This document shows positions 55,229 to 64,000 of a stretch of DNA of 64,000 bases, in pieces. Within the stretch, counting starts at the first letter, position 1. Each line of letters begins with the position of its first letter. Where the stretch lies: contig NZ_CP017704.1 of NCBI RefSeq assembly GCF_002243645.1, positions 5,536,001 to 5,600,000 on the forward strand. The letters are read 5' to 3'. Origin of the DNA: Peribacillus simplex NBRC 15720 = DSM 1321 (GTDB lineage: Bacteria; Bacillota; Bacilli; Bacillales; DSM-1321). The translations under genes and the position numbers were made by a program. The notes beneath the pieces were generated by a model. The model saw nothing but the letters and a program-made list of their open reading frames with translations. It searched no databases and was not told the origin of the DNA.

Positions 55229-55486
55229 AAAGTAAAAAGAACCTCCATCGGAAAATACCGGTTAAAATAATGTATATTAAATATACTCTACTTCAAGATA
55301 TCTAAATATACAAATTCTTTGTTTGGAAAAGCCTTGAAACCTAAAGAAATCTACCTCCTTAACTAGATTCCCAAGACAAGAAATGGAAAAGTGATCCGCC
55401 GTGTCATTAAAGCTGCGTTCTTGAATGAAGGTAAAGGTGATGTTTCTTCCCTTTTAAAATCAAGAAGTCCTGGAAACAATCAAAAT

Positions 55487-55518
55487 TGGAACCCTTCACT
55501 ATCGGAAAGGTTCCATTT
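55487..55518 (-). terminator. weak terminator of the serine hydrolase gene
   Basis: Arms GGAACC and GGTTCC with a 15-base loop region, followed by a short T run on the minus strand. Confidence 0.5.
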
Positions 55519-55520
55519 GT

Positions 55521-56546
55521 TTATAATTCTTTCTCGATCGCGCAAGTAATATGGTATGGACCCATGCTTTTATTTGAAGTAATCACGGTTCTCAATCGAT
55601 TTGCCGGATATACCACAGAATTGAAACTTACACCCGGATCATACCCCATAAGATGATATTTGAAAATCACGTCATTTTTTTTACGGATCCATATACCATA
55701 GCCATAGTATTCCCCTTCATCTCCAGTAGCAATATGGGCTTCCAATAAGAGATTGGTATATTCTTGATTCAGTAACTGATTGGAAAATAACCCATTCCAA
55801 AACCTGAACATATCTGATGCGGTAATATACGCCCCTCCATCCGCACCGCCTTTGATGGGAAGGGAATAAACGTTGGTTCTCCATGCTCCATTTTCTTCGT
55901 CAATGTACCCTATTGCAGTATTTTTAGGAAGCTGATCCAGGGAAAAATAACCGGAATTTATCATTTCACAAGGAAGAAAAATGTTCTTGTCGATATATTC
56001 AGAAAATTGGAGTCCGGTTAGTTCCTCAACAATCAATCCTAATAAAATATAGCCTGCATTATTGTAATGAAATCTTTCCCCGGGTTCAAACATCATCACA
56101 TCATCTTGAAACATTGGGAGGAAATCTTTTAATCTTTTGATATGGTACATCGGATTTTTCTGCCATAGCTCTTCAAAATCATCCATCACTTTCTCATCAA
56201 AGTAATCAGGAATGCCCGAAGTGTGTGTTAAGAGGTGATGAATGGTTACATTTTGATGGAAATCAGGAAACACGATAGGAAGACAGTCTTTAAGCTTAGA
56301 ATCAAGCCTAATTTTTCCTTTTTGTATTAACTGGCAAATGGCTATCGCCGTAAACAGTTTACAACCGGAAGCAATTCCGAACCTTGTTTCGGTCGTATTC
56401 ATGATTTCATCCGCTCGATTGGAATAGCCATGTGCTGAGCTATGGATCAGGTCATCTCCCGCTTTCACACCTATAACACCCGAGAATTCAATTTCTTTGC
56501 ATGTTTCCTCAATAATCCTGGATATATCCATATGTAGAGTCGACAT
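55521..56546 (-). CDS. serine hydrolase, beta-lactamase family class C type
   Basis: The 341-residue protein has the SxxK motif ASGCKLFTA (about residue 64) and the YxN motif YNNAGYIL (about 166). LLTHTSGIPDYFD is typical of the esterase/AmpC-like branch. No clear signal peptide is present, so it may be cytosolic. The substrate may be an ester or peptide. GGGGG lies 8 bases before ATG 56546. An earlier start at 56618 overlaps a terminator region. Confidence 0.85.
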   Translation of the reverse strand: MSTLHMDISRIIEETCKEIEFSGVIGVKAGDDLIHSSAHGYSNRADEIMNTTETRFGIASGCKLFTAIAICQLIQKGKIRLDSKLKDCLPIVFPDFHQNVTIHHLLTHTSGIPDYFDEKVMDDFEELWQKNPMYHIKRLKDFLPMFQDDVMMFEPGERFHYNNAGYILLGLIVEELTGLQFSEYIDKNIFLPCEMINSGYFSLDQLPKNTAIGYIDEENGAWRTNVYSLPIKGGADGGAYITASDMFRFWNGLFSNQLLNQEYTNLLLEAHIATGDEGEYYGYGIWIRKKNDVIFKYHLMGYDPGVSFNSVVYPANRLRTVITSNKSMGPYHITCAIEKEL

Positions 56547-56616
56547 TTCGTTTTCCCCCTTGCCGGTAAAATTTTCATAACCGATGTGTTGGCCAAGGTG
56601 CTCATTAGGTCTTGCC

Positions 56617-56644
56617 AAAAAACCCGCATCTTATGTGATGCGGG
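56617..56644 (-). terminator. terminator of the NAD operon
   Basis: Arms CCCGCATC and GATGCGGG around TTATGT with a T run on the minus strand, 30 bases after the nadE stop codon. Confidence 0.88.
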
Positions 56645-56673
56645 ATAACTTATTTCAGATTTCACTCGTTCTT

Positions 56674-57504
56674 TTATTTCCACCAAGTATCATAAACATT
56701 AATGGCTTCATTGCGTTTATGTTCGGTTTTAGTATACCATCCTTCGATGATTTCGGCAGCTTCCGTTCTGATTTCCTTGCCTTCAAGATAATCATCGATT
56801 TCATCGTAGCTAACGCCTAAAGCCACTTCATCAGGAAGTAACGGTTTGTCATCTTCTAAATCGGCAGTTGGTATTTTCGTATAAAGACGCTCAGGAGCAC
56901 CGACGAATTTCAGGATTTCTTTTCCTTGCCTTTTATTTAAGCGATATAAAGGAAGGATATCCGCTGCACCATCACCATGTTTCGTAAAGAAACCTGTGAT
57001 CGCTTCAGCTGCATGGTCCGTACCAAGCACAACGCCTTTATACAGTCCGGCTAAATCATATTGTACCTTCATTCGCTCACGTGCTTTGACATTTCCCCTT
57101 AAGAAATTCGATAGCTTTTCAGAAACCGCTACTTCCACAGCTTTTACTGAAGCATCCACCGCTTCCTTGATGTTAACAGTAACCGTTTGGCTTGGCTTGA
57201 TGAATTTTAAAGCCAGCTGCCTGTCATCTTCATCAGCCTGTACTCCATATGGCAAGCTTACAGCAACAAACTTATAGTCGCTGCCATTTTTTTCTTCATT
57301 CAATTCATTAACAGCGGTTTGAGCAATATACCCCGCCAGTGTTGAATCTTGACCTCCGGATATCCCAAGTACAAAACTTTTCAGAAACGTATTTTTCTTC
57401 ATATACCCTTTTAAAAGATCAACACTTTTCCTGAATTCGGCTTCAGGATTGATCGTTGGTTGGACAAGTAATTTTTTTACGATTTCTTTTTGTAATGGAC
57501 GCAT
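56674..57504 (-). CDS. nadE: NH3-dependent NAD synthetase
   Basis: The 276-residue enzyme has the PP-loop [10 protein letters not shown] (about residue 49), [38 protein letters not shown], and length equal to NadE. It makes NAD from nicotinate adenine dinucleotide with ammonia and ATP. Start: ATG 57510 lies only 2 bases after GGGG, so the ATG at 57504 is favoured. Last gene of the leftward NAD salvage operon. Confidence 0.95.
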   Translation of the reverse strand: MRPLQKEIVKKLLVQPTINPEAEFRKSVDLLKGYMKKNTFLKSFVLGISGGQDSTLAGYIAQTAVNELNEEKNGSDYKFVAVSLPYGVQADEDDRQLALKFIKPSQTVTVNIKEAVDASVKAVEVAVSEKLSNFLRGNVKARERMKVQYDLAGLYKGVVLGTDHAAEAITGFFTKHGDGAADILPLYRLNKRQGKEILKFVGAPERLYTKIPTADLEDDKPLLPDEVALGVSYDEIDDYLEGKEIRTEAAEIIEGWYTKTEHKRNEAINVYDTWWK

Positions 57505-57538
57505 TGGCATAGCCCCGCTTTCTAATAAAATAGATTGG

Positions 57539-59008
57539 TCATTTCGTTAGCATTCTTTCTACATTGGCTTTAACTTCATCTATATTCCTCATTTTATTAT
57601 CCCAACAATCTTGGCTTAGATCTACCGGGTATTCTTCAGGATTGAGTGCACGAAGGTACTCCGGCCATAATACTTGGAGATTTTTTTGCGTGAAGGCCTT
57701 GATTTCATCTATGGTCGGCAATTCATAAATCAAACTTCCATCCTTGAAAATATCCACATGCAGATCAACCGCATCGAAATCCGTGACGAATTTACTTAGG
57801 AAGGTATGGACAGGATGAAACATTTTTAATTTTTCCTGTTCCTGCGGCTTCTCATATTCCATCGCCAAATAATCACCTTCAGCATGATGGTTCACTTTAT
57901 TGATGATTCGATATACTCGTTTTAAGCCAGGTGTCGTAACCTTTTCAGGGTTAGAAGAAATTTTGATGGTATCTCTCATATTCCCATCTTCGCCCTCTAT
58001 TGAAACCATTTTATAAACGGCACCGAGCGCTGGCTGGTCATAAGCCGTAATTAATTTGGTTCCGATGCCCCAAATGTCAATTCTTGCTCCTTGTTGTTTC
58101 AGGTTGATGATCGTATATTCATCCAAGTCATTGGAAGCGACAATCTTCGCATCATGGAACCCTGCAGCATCAAGCATACGCCGTGCTTCTTTTGATAAGT
58201 AAGCTAAATCACCGCTGTCAAGACGGACGCCAATGAAATTGATTTTATCGCCCAGTTCCTTGGCAACACGGATTGCATTCGGGATGCCAGAACGCAATGT
58301 ATCATAAGTATCAACCAAGAATACACAGTCTTTATGGGAAACAGCGTATTTATGAAAAGCCGTATATTCATCTTTATAAGCTTGGATCATGGAATGTGCA
58401 TGCGTCCCTGAAACCGGAATGCCGAACAGCTTTCCAGCACGTACATTACTAGTGGAATCAAACCCAGCAATATAGGCCGCTCTCGCTCCCCAAATTGCAG
58501 CATCCATTTCTTGCGCCCTTCTTGAACCGAATTCAAGGGCAGATTCTTCACCGATGACCTGTTTGATGCGCGAAGCTTTTGTTGCTACGAGTGTGTGATA
58601 GTTCACAATGTTAAGCAAAGCAGTTTCTATGAGTTGAGCCTCACCAAGCGGTGCCTCCACGCGTAATATCGGTTCATTGCCGAAGACGAGCTCCCCCTCT
58701 TTCATGCAGCGGATCGCTCCCGTAAAACGGATGTTCTGCAAATATTTCAAAAATTCTTCATCATAGTGCAGATCATTTTTTAAATAGTCGATATCACTTT
58801 CCGAGAATGAAAAGTTTTGAAGGTAATGGACAATTTTTTCAAGTCCCGCAAAAATCGCATATCCGCTGTTAAATGGAAGTTTTCTAAAAAATATCTCAAA
58901 AACTGCCTTTCGGTTATGTGTTTTGTCCTGCCAATAAGTTTGGGCCATATTGATTTGGTAAAGATCAGTGTGTAATGCGTAACTGTCGTCGTTGTACTTT
59001 TTTTCCAT
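57539..59008 (-). CDS. pncB: nicotinate phosphoribosyltransferase
   Basis: The 489 residues start [29 protein letters not shown] lies about 9 bases upstream of ATG 59008. The DLYQ motif and core segments ([52 protein letters not shown]) are those of PncB. It makes nicotinate mononucleotide from nicotinate and PRPP. Downstream of pncA after about 60 bases, upstream of nadE. Confidence 0.95.
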   Translation of the reverse strand: MEKKYNDDSYALHTDLYQINMAQTYWQDKTHNRKAVFEIFFRKLPFNSGYAIFAGLEKIVHYLQNFSFSESDIDYLKNDLHYDEEFLKYLQNIRFTGAIRCMKEGELVFGNEPILRVEAPLGEAQLIETALLNIVNYHTLVATKASRIKQVIGEESALEFGSRRAQEMDAAIWGARAAYIAGFDSTSNVRAGKLFGIPVSGTHAHSMIQAYKDEYTAFHKYAVSHKDCVFLVDTYDTLRSGIPNAIRVAKELGDKINFIGVRLDSGDLAYLSKEARRMLDAAGFHDAKIVASNDLDEYTIINLKQQGARIDIWGIGTKLITAYDQPALGAVYKMVSIEGEDGNMRDTIKISSNPEKVTTPGLKRVYRIINKVNHHAEGDYLAMEYEKPQEQEKLKMFHPVHTFLSKFVTDFDAVDLHVDIFKDGSLIYELPTIDEIKAFTQKNLQVLWPEYLRALNPEEYPVDLSQDCWDNKMRNIDEVKANVERMLTK

Positions 59009-59069
59009 GGATAGTTCCTCCCAAAAGAGAAGCATTCGCTTCCCTTCTATTCTGTTGCTTAAATGGATA

Positions 59070-59621
59070 TTATAGAATGGTTGCTCCAAGAGATCCTTTA
59101 AAATGTCCAAGCGCCCAATGGTGACCGGCATCATTGAACGAGGCCACTGCATTTTCATATACAAAGATTTTATAGCCTAGATTATAAGCGTCGATTGCCG
59201 TATGCAAAATACAGATATCTGTACAAACCCCGACTAAATATATATCGGTAATGTGACGTTCCCTTAGACGTATATCAAGGTCCGTTCCTGCAAAGGCCGA
59301 ATAACGTGTTTTATCTATATAATGAACATTCTTTTGATTTTTATTAGTTTCATATTCCTCTTTTAACGCCCCGTATAGGTCTCTACCCATTGTACCGCTA
59401 ATATTATGCGGTGGAAACAAATTCGATTCAGGATGTAAGCGGTCTCCTTCTTCATGTAAATCAATCGCGAATACCGTATATTCGCCGTGTTTGATAAAAT
59501 CCCTGGTTATATTGACTAATTCCTTCTCGATATCCTGACCTGGCTTCCCGCAGGTCAATGAACCCCCGTCTGCCACAAAGTCATACGTATAATCTATATT
59601 GATCAATGCCTTTTTCCCCAT
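59070..59621 (-). CDS. pncA: nicotinamidase
   Basis: The 183-residue isochorismatase-fold enzyme has the catalytic triad Asp10 (LINIDYTYDF), Lys104 (YIDKTRYSAF) and Cys137 (GVCTDICIL). The metal region Asp54-x-His56 with His63 (FAIDLHEEGDRLHPES) fits PncA. It turns nicotinamide into nicotinate, feeding pncB. Second gene of the operon. Confidence 0.92.
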   Translation of the reverse strand: MGKKALINIDYTYDFVADGGSLTCGKPGQDIEKELVNITRDFIKHGEYTVFAIDLHEEGDRLHPESNLFPPHNISGTMGRDLYGALKEEYETNKNQKNVHYIDKTRYSAFAGTDLDIRLRERHITDIYLVGVCTDICILHTAIDAYNLGYKIFVYENAVASFNDAGHHWALGHFKGSLGATIL

Positions 59622-59636
59622 ATCACCAATTCCCCC

Positions 59637-60401
59637 TCAATAGTAAATAGAGTCCATGACCACCTCTGCATTAAATCGGTAAAGCTGAGAAGGCCGATAC
59701 GAATTACGTTTCGTTTTCTTCTGCATACCCTTTTCATCCAAGACTTTCTCCAAAAAAGGGAGTTTCGGGGCTTTTGCATAAAAAAGTGAGTCTGCGCTGA
59801 TTTTTGCATCATCTCTGGCTGTCAGCAAAACCCGTTGCAATTCAGAAAGTGTAAATTCATCCGGCAGGAATTTTTGGGCTATCGTCGTTTGCACCATTTC
59901 TTTTTTCATTAAATTCATCGCATCGGAAATAATAGTATAATGATCAAATGCAAGATCTAATTGTAAGGCTTCCTGGATCGTGAACAATTCAACCTCGGCT
60001 GCATCGTCATTCGCTTTTCTTTGATGAAGAAACTCTTCCTGAACAATTGCATAAAAAGCATTGGATATGATCCATCCCCTGGGATCGCGCCCTGGCCGGT
60101 CATAAACCCCGAAATGCTTGACATGGAATCCAGCTACGCCCGTTTCTTCTTTCAATTCTCTTTTGGCAGCTTCATAAGCAGTCTCGCCAGCATTGACGAA
60201 TCCTCCAGGTAAAGCCCATTTATCTCCTTCAACATTCGGGCTTCCTTCCTTATCTTTTGTGGCACGTTTGATTAATAATAGCTTCAAAAACATTTCAGGC
60301 GGGGCTTTCTCTGCCGTTTTCTTTGTAGTAATAGTAAAAATAGCAATATCTGCTGTGTATCCATCTGGAGTAATATATTTCTTTTTTTCCTGCTGAGCCA
60401 T
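59637..60401 (-). CDS. NrtR-like Nudix protein, likely NAD operon regulator
   Basis: The 254-residue protein has a Nudix domain (about 1-150) with a complete box GGFVNAGETAYEAAKRELKEETGV. A C-terminal winged-helix-like part (about 165-254; FTLSELQRVLLTARDD to RPSQLYRFNAEVV) follows. This layout is NrtR, the ADP-ribose-binding repressor of NAD genes. The box looks intact, so an ADP-ribose hydrolase activity is possible too. First gene before pncA (15-base gap), and a palindrome lies upstream at 60440-60467. Start ATG 60401 chosen by AGTGAGAG upstream. Confidence 0.75.
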   Translation of the reverse strand: MAQQEKKKYITPDGYTADIAIFTITTKKTAEKAPPEMFLKLLLIKRATKDKEGSPNVEGDKWALPGGFVNAGETAYEAAKRELKEETGVAGFHVKHFGVYDRPGRDPRGWIISNAFYAIVQEEFLHQRKANDDAAEVELFTIQEALQLDLAFDHYTIISDAMNLMKKEMVQTTIAQKFLPDEFTLSELQRVLLTARDDAKISADSLFYAKAPKLPFLEKVLDEKGMQKKTKRNSYRPSQLYRFNAEVVMDSIYY

Positions 60402-60439
60402 GGCAACTCTCACTTTCTTTCACTAAGTATGGAATTAAG

Positions 60440-60467
60440 TAATTAGTAAATCATTAATTACTAATTA
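60440..60467 (-). promoter_or_regulatory. candidate NrtR operator, 28-base palindrome
   Basis: Arms TAATTAGTAA and TTACTAATTA are exact reverse complements around ATCATTAA. It lies 39 bases before the regulator gene. The TAGTAA...TTACTA core is like reported NrtR sites. Confidence 0.6.
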
Positions 60468-60554
60468 TAGTACTCTTCCTTGTGTGATTTAGCAACTCTA
60501 AATCAGAAAAATTTTCTAATTATTTAAAAATCATTTATTTTAATACATGATAAA

Positions 60555-60577
60555 TAGCCCGGTCATGATGACCGGGC
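60555..60577 (-). terminator. terminator of the acyl-CoA operon
   Basis: Arms AGCCCGGTCAT and ATGACCGGGCT with A/T-rich flanks, 17 bases after the yngE stop codon. Confidence 0.75.
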
Positions 60578-60593
60578 TTGTTTATTGAATTCA

Positions 60594-62123
60594 TTAAACG
60601 GGATAGACCCCATGTTTACGATCGGTAAATGTCAATTTCTTACTGCTATATGCTTCAAACCGGGCACTCAATTCATCACGCAGGTCATTTGGCTGGATGA
60701 TGCCATCAACAATCATCTCGGAGGCTAAGCGGTAGATATCGATGTCTTCATTGTACTCATTGCGCTTCTGTTCGATGAATGCAGGGCGCTCTTCCGGTTC
60801 CATTGCATTGATTTTATTGGCATAGACTGCATTGACCGCAGCTTCTGCCCCCATGACCGCTATCAATGCCGTCGGTAAAGCTAGAACGCAGTCCGGTTCA
60901 AAAGCTGGACCAGCCATCGCGTATAGTCCAGCACCATAAGCCTTACGGACAATGACAGAAATCTTGGGAACCGTGGCTTCACTCATGGCTGAAATCATTT
61001 TCGCACCATGGCGAATGATCCCTGCCCGTTCGACCTTCGTCCCAATCATGAATCCTGGAATATCCACAAGGAACAACAACGGTATATGGAAAGCATCACA
61101 TAAATTGATGAACTTGGCTGCCTTATCAGCTGAATCATGGAACAGGACGCCGCCCTTGACACGCGGCTGATTGGCTATGATCCCTATCGTTTGTCCATTT
61201 AGCCTTGCAAGCCCAGTGATTAATTCAGGGGCAAATAGCTTCTTGATTTCACAAAACGATTGCCTGTCTATAATCCTATCGATCAGGTCATACATATTGA
61301 AGGCTGCATTCTGATTTTTAGGAATCAGTTCTTCCAACGTTTTTTCAAAATCCGCAGGCAGTTCAGGTTTTACGCTTTTAGGCCTTTCTTGATAATTTCC
61401 TGGAAAATAGCTTAAGTACCTGCGCGCGAACGCGATCGATTCTTCTTCTGACTTGACAAGCACATCCCCGCATCCTGAAACGGAACAATGCATTTTCGCC
61501 CCGCCCATTTCCTCTTCACTCACCTTTTCGCCAATGACCATTTCTGCCATTCTCGGTGAACCTAAATACATGGATGCATTGCCATCAACCATTACGACGA
61601 TATCACAAAAAGCTGGGATATATGCCCCGCCGGCGGCAGACGGACCGAACAATAGACAAATTTGCGGGACTTTTCCTGATAACTTTACTTGGTTGTAAAA
61701 GATGCGTCCTGCTCCGCGGCGTCCTGGAAACATTTCAACTTGATCTGTAATTCGTGCCCCGGCAGAATCGACTAAATAAAGAAGGGGCAGCTGTAACTTC
61801 TCAGCTGTTTCCTGAATGCGAATGATTTTTTCGACGGTTCTTGCTCCCCAGGAACCAGCTTTTACAGTCGAATCATTGGCCATGACACAGACCCTTTGAC
61901 CATTGATTTTCCCGATGCCTGTAACCACACCATCAGCGGGTAGACCATCACTGGCACAATTAGCAAAGAAAGCGTCCTCTATTTCAACCCCTTCATCGAA
62001 AAGCAGTTCGAGCCGTTCACGTACGAAAAGCTTTCCTTTTTCAGCGTTTTTTTGATGATATTTTTCTAAACCGCCTTTTTTAATCGTCTCAACCGTTTCG
62101 GTTAGTTTATCCGTCGTTACCAT
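60594..62123 (-). CDS. yngE: acyl-CoA carboxylase carboxyltransferase subunit (YngE-like)
   Basis: The 509-residue protein has both carboxyltransferase halves: RERLELLFDEGV, LPLLYLVDSAGARITDQVEMFPGRRGAGRIFYNQ, GPSAAGGAYIPAF, then PLLFLVDIPGFMIGTKVERAGIIRHGAKM and KAYGAGLYAM. It is the beta subunit of a methylcrotonyl- or propionyl-type carboxylase. The start ATG 62123 has GAAGGAGG upstream; ATG 62150 is earlier but lacks one. It is last of the operon yngHB-yngG-yngF-yngE. Confidence 0.9.
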   Translation of the reverse strand: MVTTDKLTETVETIKKGGLEKYHQKNAEKGKLFVRERLELLFDEGVEIEDAFFANCASDGLPADGVVTGIGKINGQRVCVMANDSTVKAGSWGARTVEKIIRIQETAEKLQLPLLYLVDSAGARITDQVEMFPGRRGAGRIFYNQVKLSGKVPQICLLFGPSAAGGAYIPAFCDIVVMVDGNASMYLGSPRMAEMVIGEKVSEEEMGGAKMHCSVSGCGDVLVKSEEESIAFARRYLSYFPGNYQERPKSVKPELPADFEKTLEELIPKNQNAAFNMYDLIDRIIDRQSFCEIKKLFAPELITGLARLNGQTIGIIANQPRVKGGVLFHDSADKAAKFINLCDAFHIPLLFLVDIPGFMIGTKVERAGIIRHGAKMISAMSEATVPKISVIVRKAYGAGLYAMAGPAFEPDCVLALPTALIAVMGAEAAVNAVYANKINAMEPEERPAFIEQKRNEYNEDIDIYRLASEMIVDGIIQPNDLRDELSARFEAYSSKKLTFTDRKHGVYPV

Positions 62124-62146
62124 CCCTGTTCCTCCTTCAATTGAAA

Positions 62147-62929
62147 TCATTGGCCCTTAAATACCGGTTTGCGTTTTTCCTTGAATGCTGACAGACCCTC
62201 TAGTCGGTCAAGGGTTTTTAAAGTTGTCTGATAGCAGTCTTTTTCAATTTTCAACCCTGTTTTCAAGTTAGTCTCAGCCCCATGATTGATCGCCGCTTTT
62301 GCAGCCCTGAGTGCCAATGGGGCATTGACCGCAATTTCCCCAGCCAATTTTTTCGCTTCCTCAAGTAAATGTTGAGGTGAATATACATGACTGATGATTT
62401 TCAAAGCATGTGCTGTTTTTGCATCCAATCTCCTTGCCGTATAAATCAGTTCTTTCGCTGTGGGCATCCCGACTATTCGCGGCAGGCGCTGAGTACCGCC
62501 GGCGCCTGGGATGATGCCTAATGAAGTTTCTGTCAGTCCCACCTTCGCCGTTTCCGATGCGATTCGTATGTCACAAGCGAGTGCCAACTCCAGCCCTCCG
62601 CCAAAAGCCGAACCGTTAATCGCGGCGATGACTGGAACTGGAAGGTTTTCTACAGCCGTAATCGTGTCTCCAATCAACTTGACTGTCTCCTTGACTTTAT
62701 CATCATTCATACCTGCTCGTTCCTTAAGATCCGCACCTGCACAAAACGCCTTTTCACCTGCTCCCGTAATAATGACTGTTCGTAAATTGGAATCTCTTTT
62801 CAATTCATCCAGCCCTTCGGCTAAACAATGAAGCAATTCTGTGGATAAAGCATTAGCAGCATCCGGCCGATTCAAAGTCACGAGGGCAATTCCCTTTTCC
62901 TCAGTACTTATTTCAACTAATGATGTCAT
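62147..62929 (-). CDS. yngF: enoyl-CoA hydratase/methylglutaconyl-CoA hydratase (YngF-like)
   Basis: The 260-residue crotonase-fold enzyme has AFCAGADLKERAGM (oxyanion-side) and AFGGGLELALACDIRIAS with ETSLGIIPGAGGTQRLPRIVG. The two Glu residues of hydratases are present. In this operon it would hydrate 3-methylglutaconyl-CoA in leucine or isovalerate breakdown. Overlaps no neighbour; 19-base gap after yngG. GAGGTG precedes ATG. Confidence 0.9.
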   Translation of the reverse strand: MTSLVEISTEEKGIALVTLNRPDAANALSTELLHCLAEGLDELKRDSNLRTVIITGAGEKAFCAGADLKERAGMNDDKVKETVKLIGDTITAVENLPVPVIAAINGSAFGGGLELALACDIRIASETAKVGLTETSLGIIPGAGGTQRLPRIVGMPTAKELIYTARRLDAKTAHALKIISHVYSPQHLLEEAKKLAGEIAVNAPLALRAAKAAINHGAETNLKTGLKIEKDCYQTTLKTLDRLEGLSAFKEKRKPVFKGQ

Positions 62930-62948
62930 AAATTCACCTCGATTTCAC

Positions 62949-63848
62949 TTATTGTGCGTTATAAACAGCCATCTGATGGCTAGGCAATGGTTTTTCCAAA
63001 AAGCTTTGCATCAAGGCCGCAGCCTTCATTAGTTTTTCTGGATTGATTCCCGTGTGAATTCCCATTTTATGTAGCATATGAATCAGGTCATCCGTAGCCA
63101 CATTTCCGCTCGCACCTGGTGCATATGGGCATCCTCCTAAACCTCCGAGCGAAGAGTCGAAAGTGTCCACACCATAATTCAGTGATTCAAGAACATTTGC
63201 GAGCGCCATTCCCCTTGTATCATGAAAATGGAGGGCAACGCGGCTTATATCATATCTTTTTACAGCCTGTTCAAGGAACAAGGCAACCTGTCTTGGAGAT
63301 GCGACCCCAATGGTATCACCCAATGAGACCTCATCGATTCCATATTCAAAAAGTTGATCACAAACACGGAAAACCTGTTCGGACGAAACCTCCCCTTCAT
63401 AAGGGCAGCCGAAAACGGTAGAAATATAGCCTCTAACCGTTTTCCCGCTTTTTGCTGCTGTCTCGATGACATCCTTCATTATTGGAAAGGTATCGGAAAT
63501 TGATTTATTGATATTTTTAAGATTATGCGTTTCACTGGATGACATGAACACGGAAATTTCATCGATATTGGCTTCAAGGGCTGATTCCAGTCCCCTTTGA
63601 TTGGGTACAAGGGCCGCATAAGTGATCCCAGGATTACGCTTTATTCCCTTAGCCACAAGGGCGGCATCACTCAATTGGGGAATCCACTTTGGATGTACGA
63701 AAGAAGTCACCTCTATATATGATAATCCTGTATCAGAGAGCTGATCGATCCAATCCATTTTGCTTTGTGCAGGTATCATGACCTTTTCATTTTGCAGCCC
63801 GTCGCGCGGACCCACTTCCTTAATTGTCACTTTTTCAGGCCAATTCAT
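62949..63848 (-). CDS. yngG: hydroxymethylglutaryl-CoA lyase (YngG-like)
   Basis: The 299-residue TIM-barrel enzyme starts with VTIKEVGPRDGLQNEKV and has the signature GCPYAPGASGNVATDDL (Cys catalytic) and HFHDTRGMALAN. It cleaves HMG-CoA to acetyl-CoA and acetoacetate. GGAGGGG precedes ATG. Between yngHB and yngF. Confidence 0.93.
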   Translation of the reverse strand: MNWPEKVTIKEVGPRDGLQNEKVMIPAQSKMDWIDQLSDTGLSYIEVTSFVHPKWIPQLSDAALVAKGIKRNPGITYAALVPNQRGLESALEANIDEISVFMSSSETHNLKNINKSISDTFPIMKDVIETAAKSGKTVRGYISTVFGCPYEGEVSSEQVFRVCDQLFEYGIDEVSLGDTIGVASPRQVALFLEQAVKRYDISRVALHFHDTRGMALANVLESLNYGVDTFDSSLGGLGGCPYAPGASGNVATDDLIHMLHKMGIHTGINPEKLMKAAALMQSFLEKPLPSHQMAVYNAQ

Positions 63849-63865
63849 CTTACCCCTCCGTCCCT

Positions 63866-64000
63866 TTATTCAATGACGGCCAAAACGTCACCCTCATTTA
63901 CGAAATCCCCCTCATTCACTTTAAGTTCTTTAATTGTGCCAGCCTCCTCTGCTGCAATGGGGATTTCCATTTTCATCGATTCCAAGATAATGATATCCTG
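63866..64000 (-). CDS. yngHB: biotin/lipoyl attachment protein (YngHB-like), partial
   Basis: Forty-four C-terminal residues are visible: ILESMKMEIPI holds the biotinylated Lys, followed by GTIKELKVNEGDFVNEGDVLAVIE. It is the biotin carrier for the acyl-CoA carboxylase; the N-terminus and the carboxylase subunit gene lie beyond the right edge. Confidence 0.93.
   Translation of the reverse strand, partial: QDIIILESMKMEIPIAAEEAGTIKELKVNEGDFVNEGDVLAVIE

Noticed and set aside
1..64000. CRISPR arrays, tRNA or rRNA genes
   Set aside because: No regularly spaced repeats with unique spacers and no tRNA cloverleaf or rRNA sequence were recognised on reading both strands.

Overview
The window looks like chromosomal DNA of a Bacillaceae member, most likely a Peribacillus (former Bacillus simplex group) or close relative. 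Supporting signs are AT-rich sequence, strong AGGAGG-type ribosome binding sites, frequent TTG/GTG starts, and many genes matching Bacillus subtilis families: SpoIISA/B/C, RsbQ/RsbP, HemAT, YwqH/I/J, YngE/F/G/HB, NadE and PncA/B. The genus is inferred from this gene content. I see no tRNA, rRNA, CRISPR array or intact prophage.

Positions 1-13400 hold an SpoVB/YkvU-like flippase cut by the window start, two tandem DUF948 proteins, a decayed Cys-rich DUF326 gene, a YqaE/Pmp3 protein, a large SUV3-like RNA helicase, a GAF-GGDEF protein, a complete spoIISABC toxin-antitoxin operon (both antitoxins are very short genes), an MBL-fold hydrolase, an EamA transporter and YnfA. Positions 13400-27300 hold two aromatic-acid-type MFS transporters, TatA, the HemAT oxygen sensor, an APC permease, a DUF3900 protein, a hydrolase/TetR pair and a secreted SPOR-phosphodiester glycosidase. 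Positions 27300-36300 hold remnants (M15 lysin, IS630), the rsbQ-rsbP energy-stress module, a small Cys-rich peptide gene, a tautomerase and an AraC regulator.

Positions 36267-44120 hold a three-gene sugar/polyol operon (isomerase, dehydrogenase, MFS porter) between two imperfect direct repeats of about 280 bp. A TnpB-only IS605-type element follows, then a lone Fur-boxed siderophore-binding lipoprotein. Positions 44484-53557 hold the most striking region: a type VII (LXG) polymorphic toxin operon, read right to left as ywqH-like, ywqI-like, LXG-deaminase and immunity. Downstream lies a string of orphan toxin tips and immunity genes (two deaminase types, one nuclease, DUF600 and Imm6-like immunity proteins). 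Three of the tips are preceded by copies of the segment that joins the conserved toxin stalk to its tip. This looks like a store of tips available for recombination.

Positions 53797-64000 hold three small hypothetical genes, a beta-lactamase-family hydrolase, an NAD salvage operon (NrtR-like Nudix regulator, pncA, pncB, nadE) with a near-ideal palindromic operator, and the start of a leucine/isovalerate-type acyl-CoA degradation operon (yngHB, yngG, yngF, yngE) running in from the right edge.
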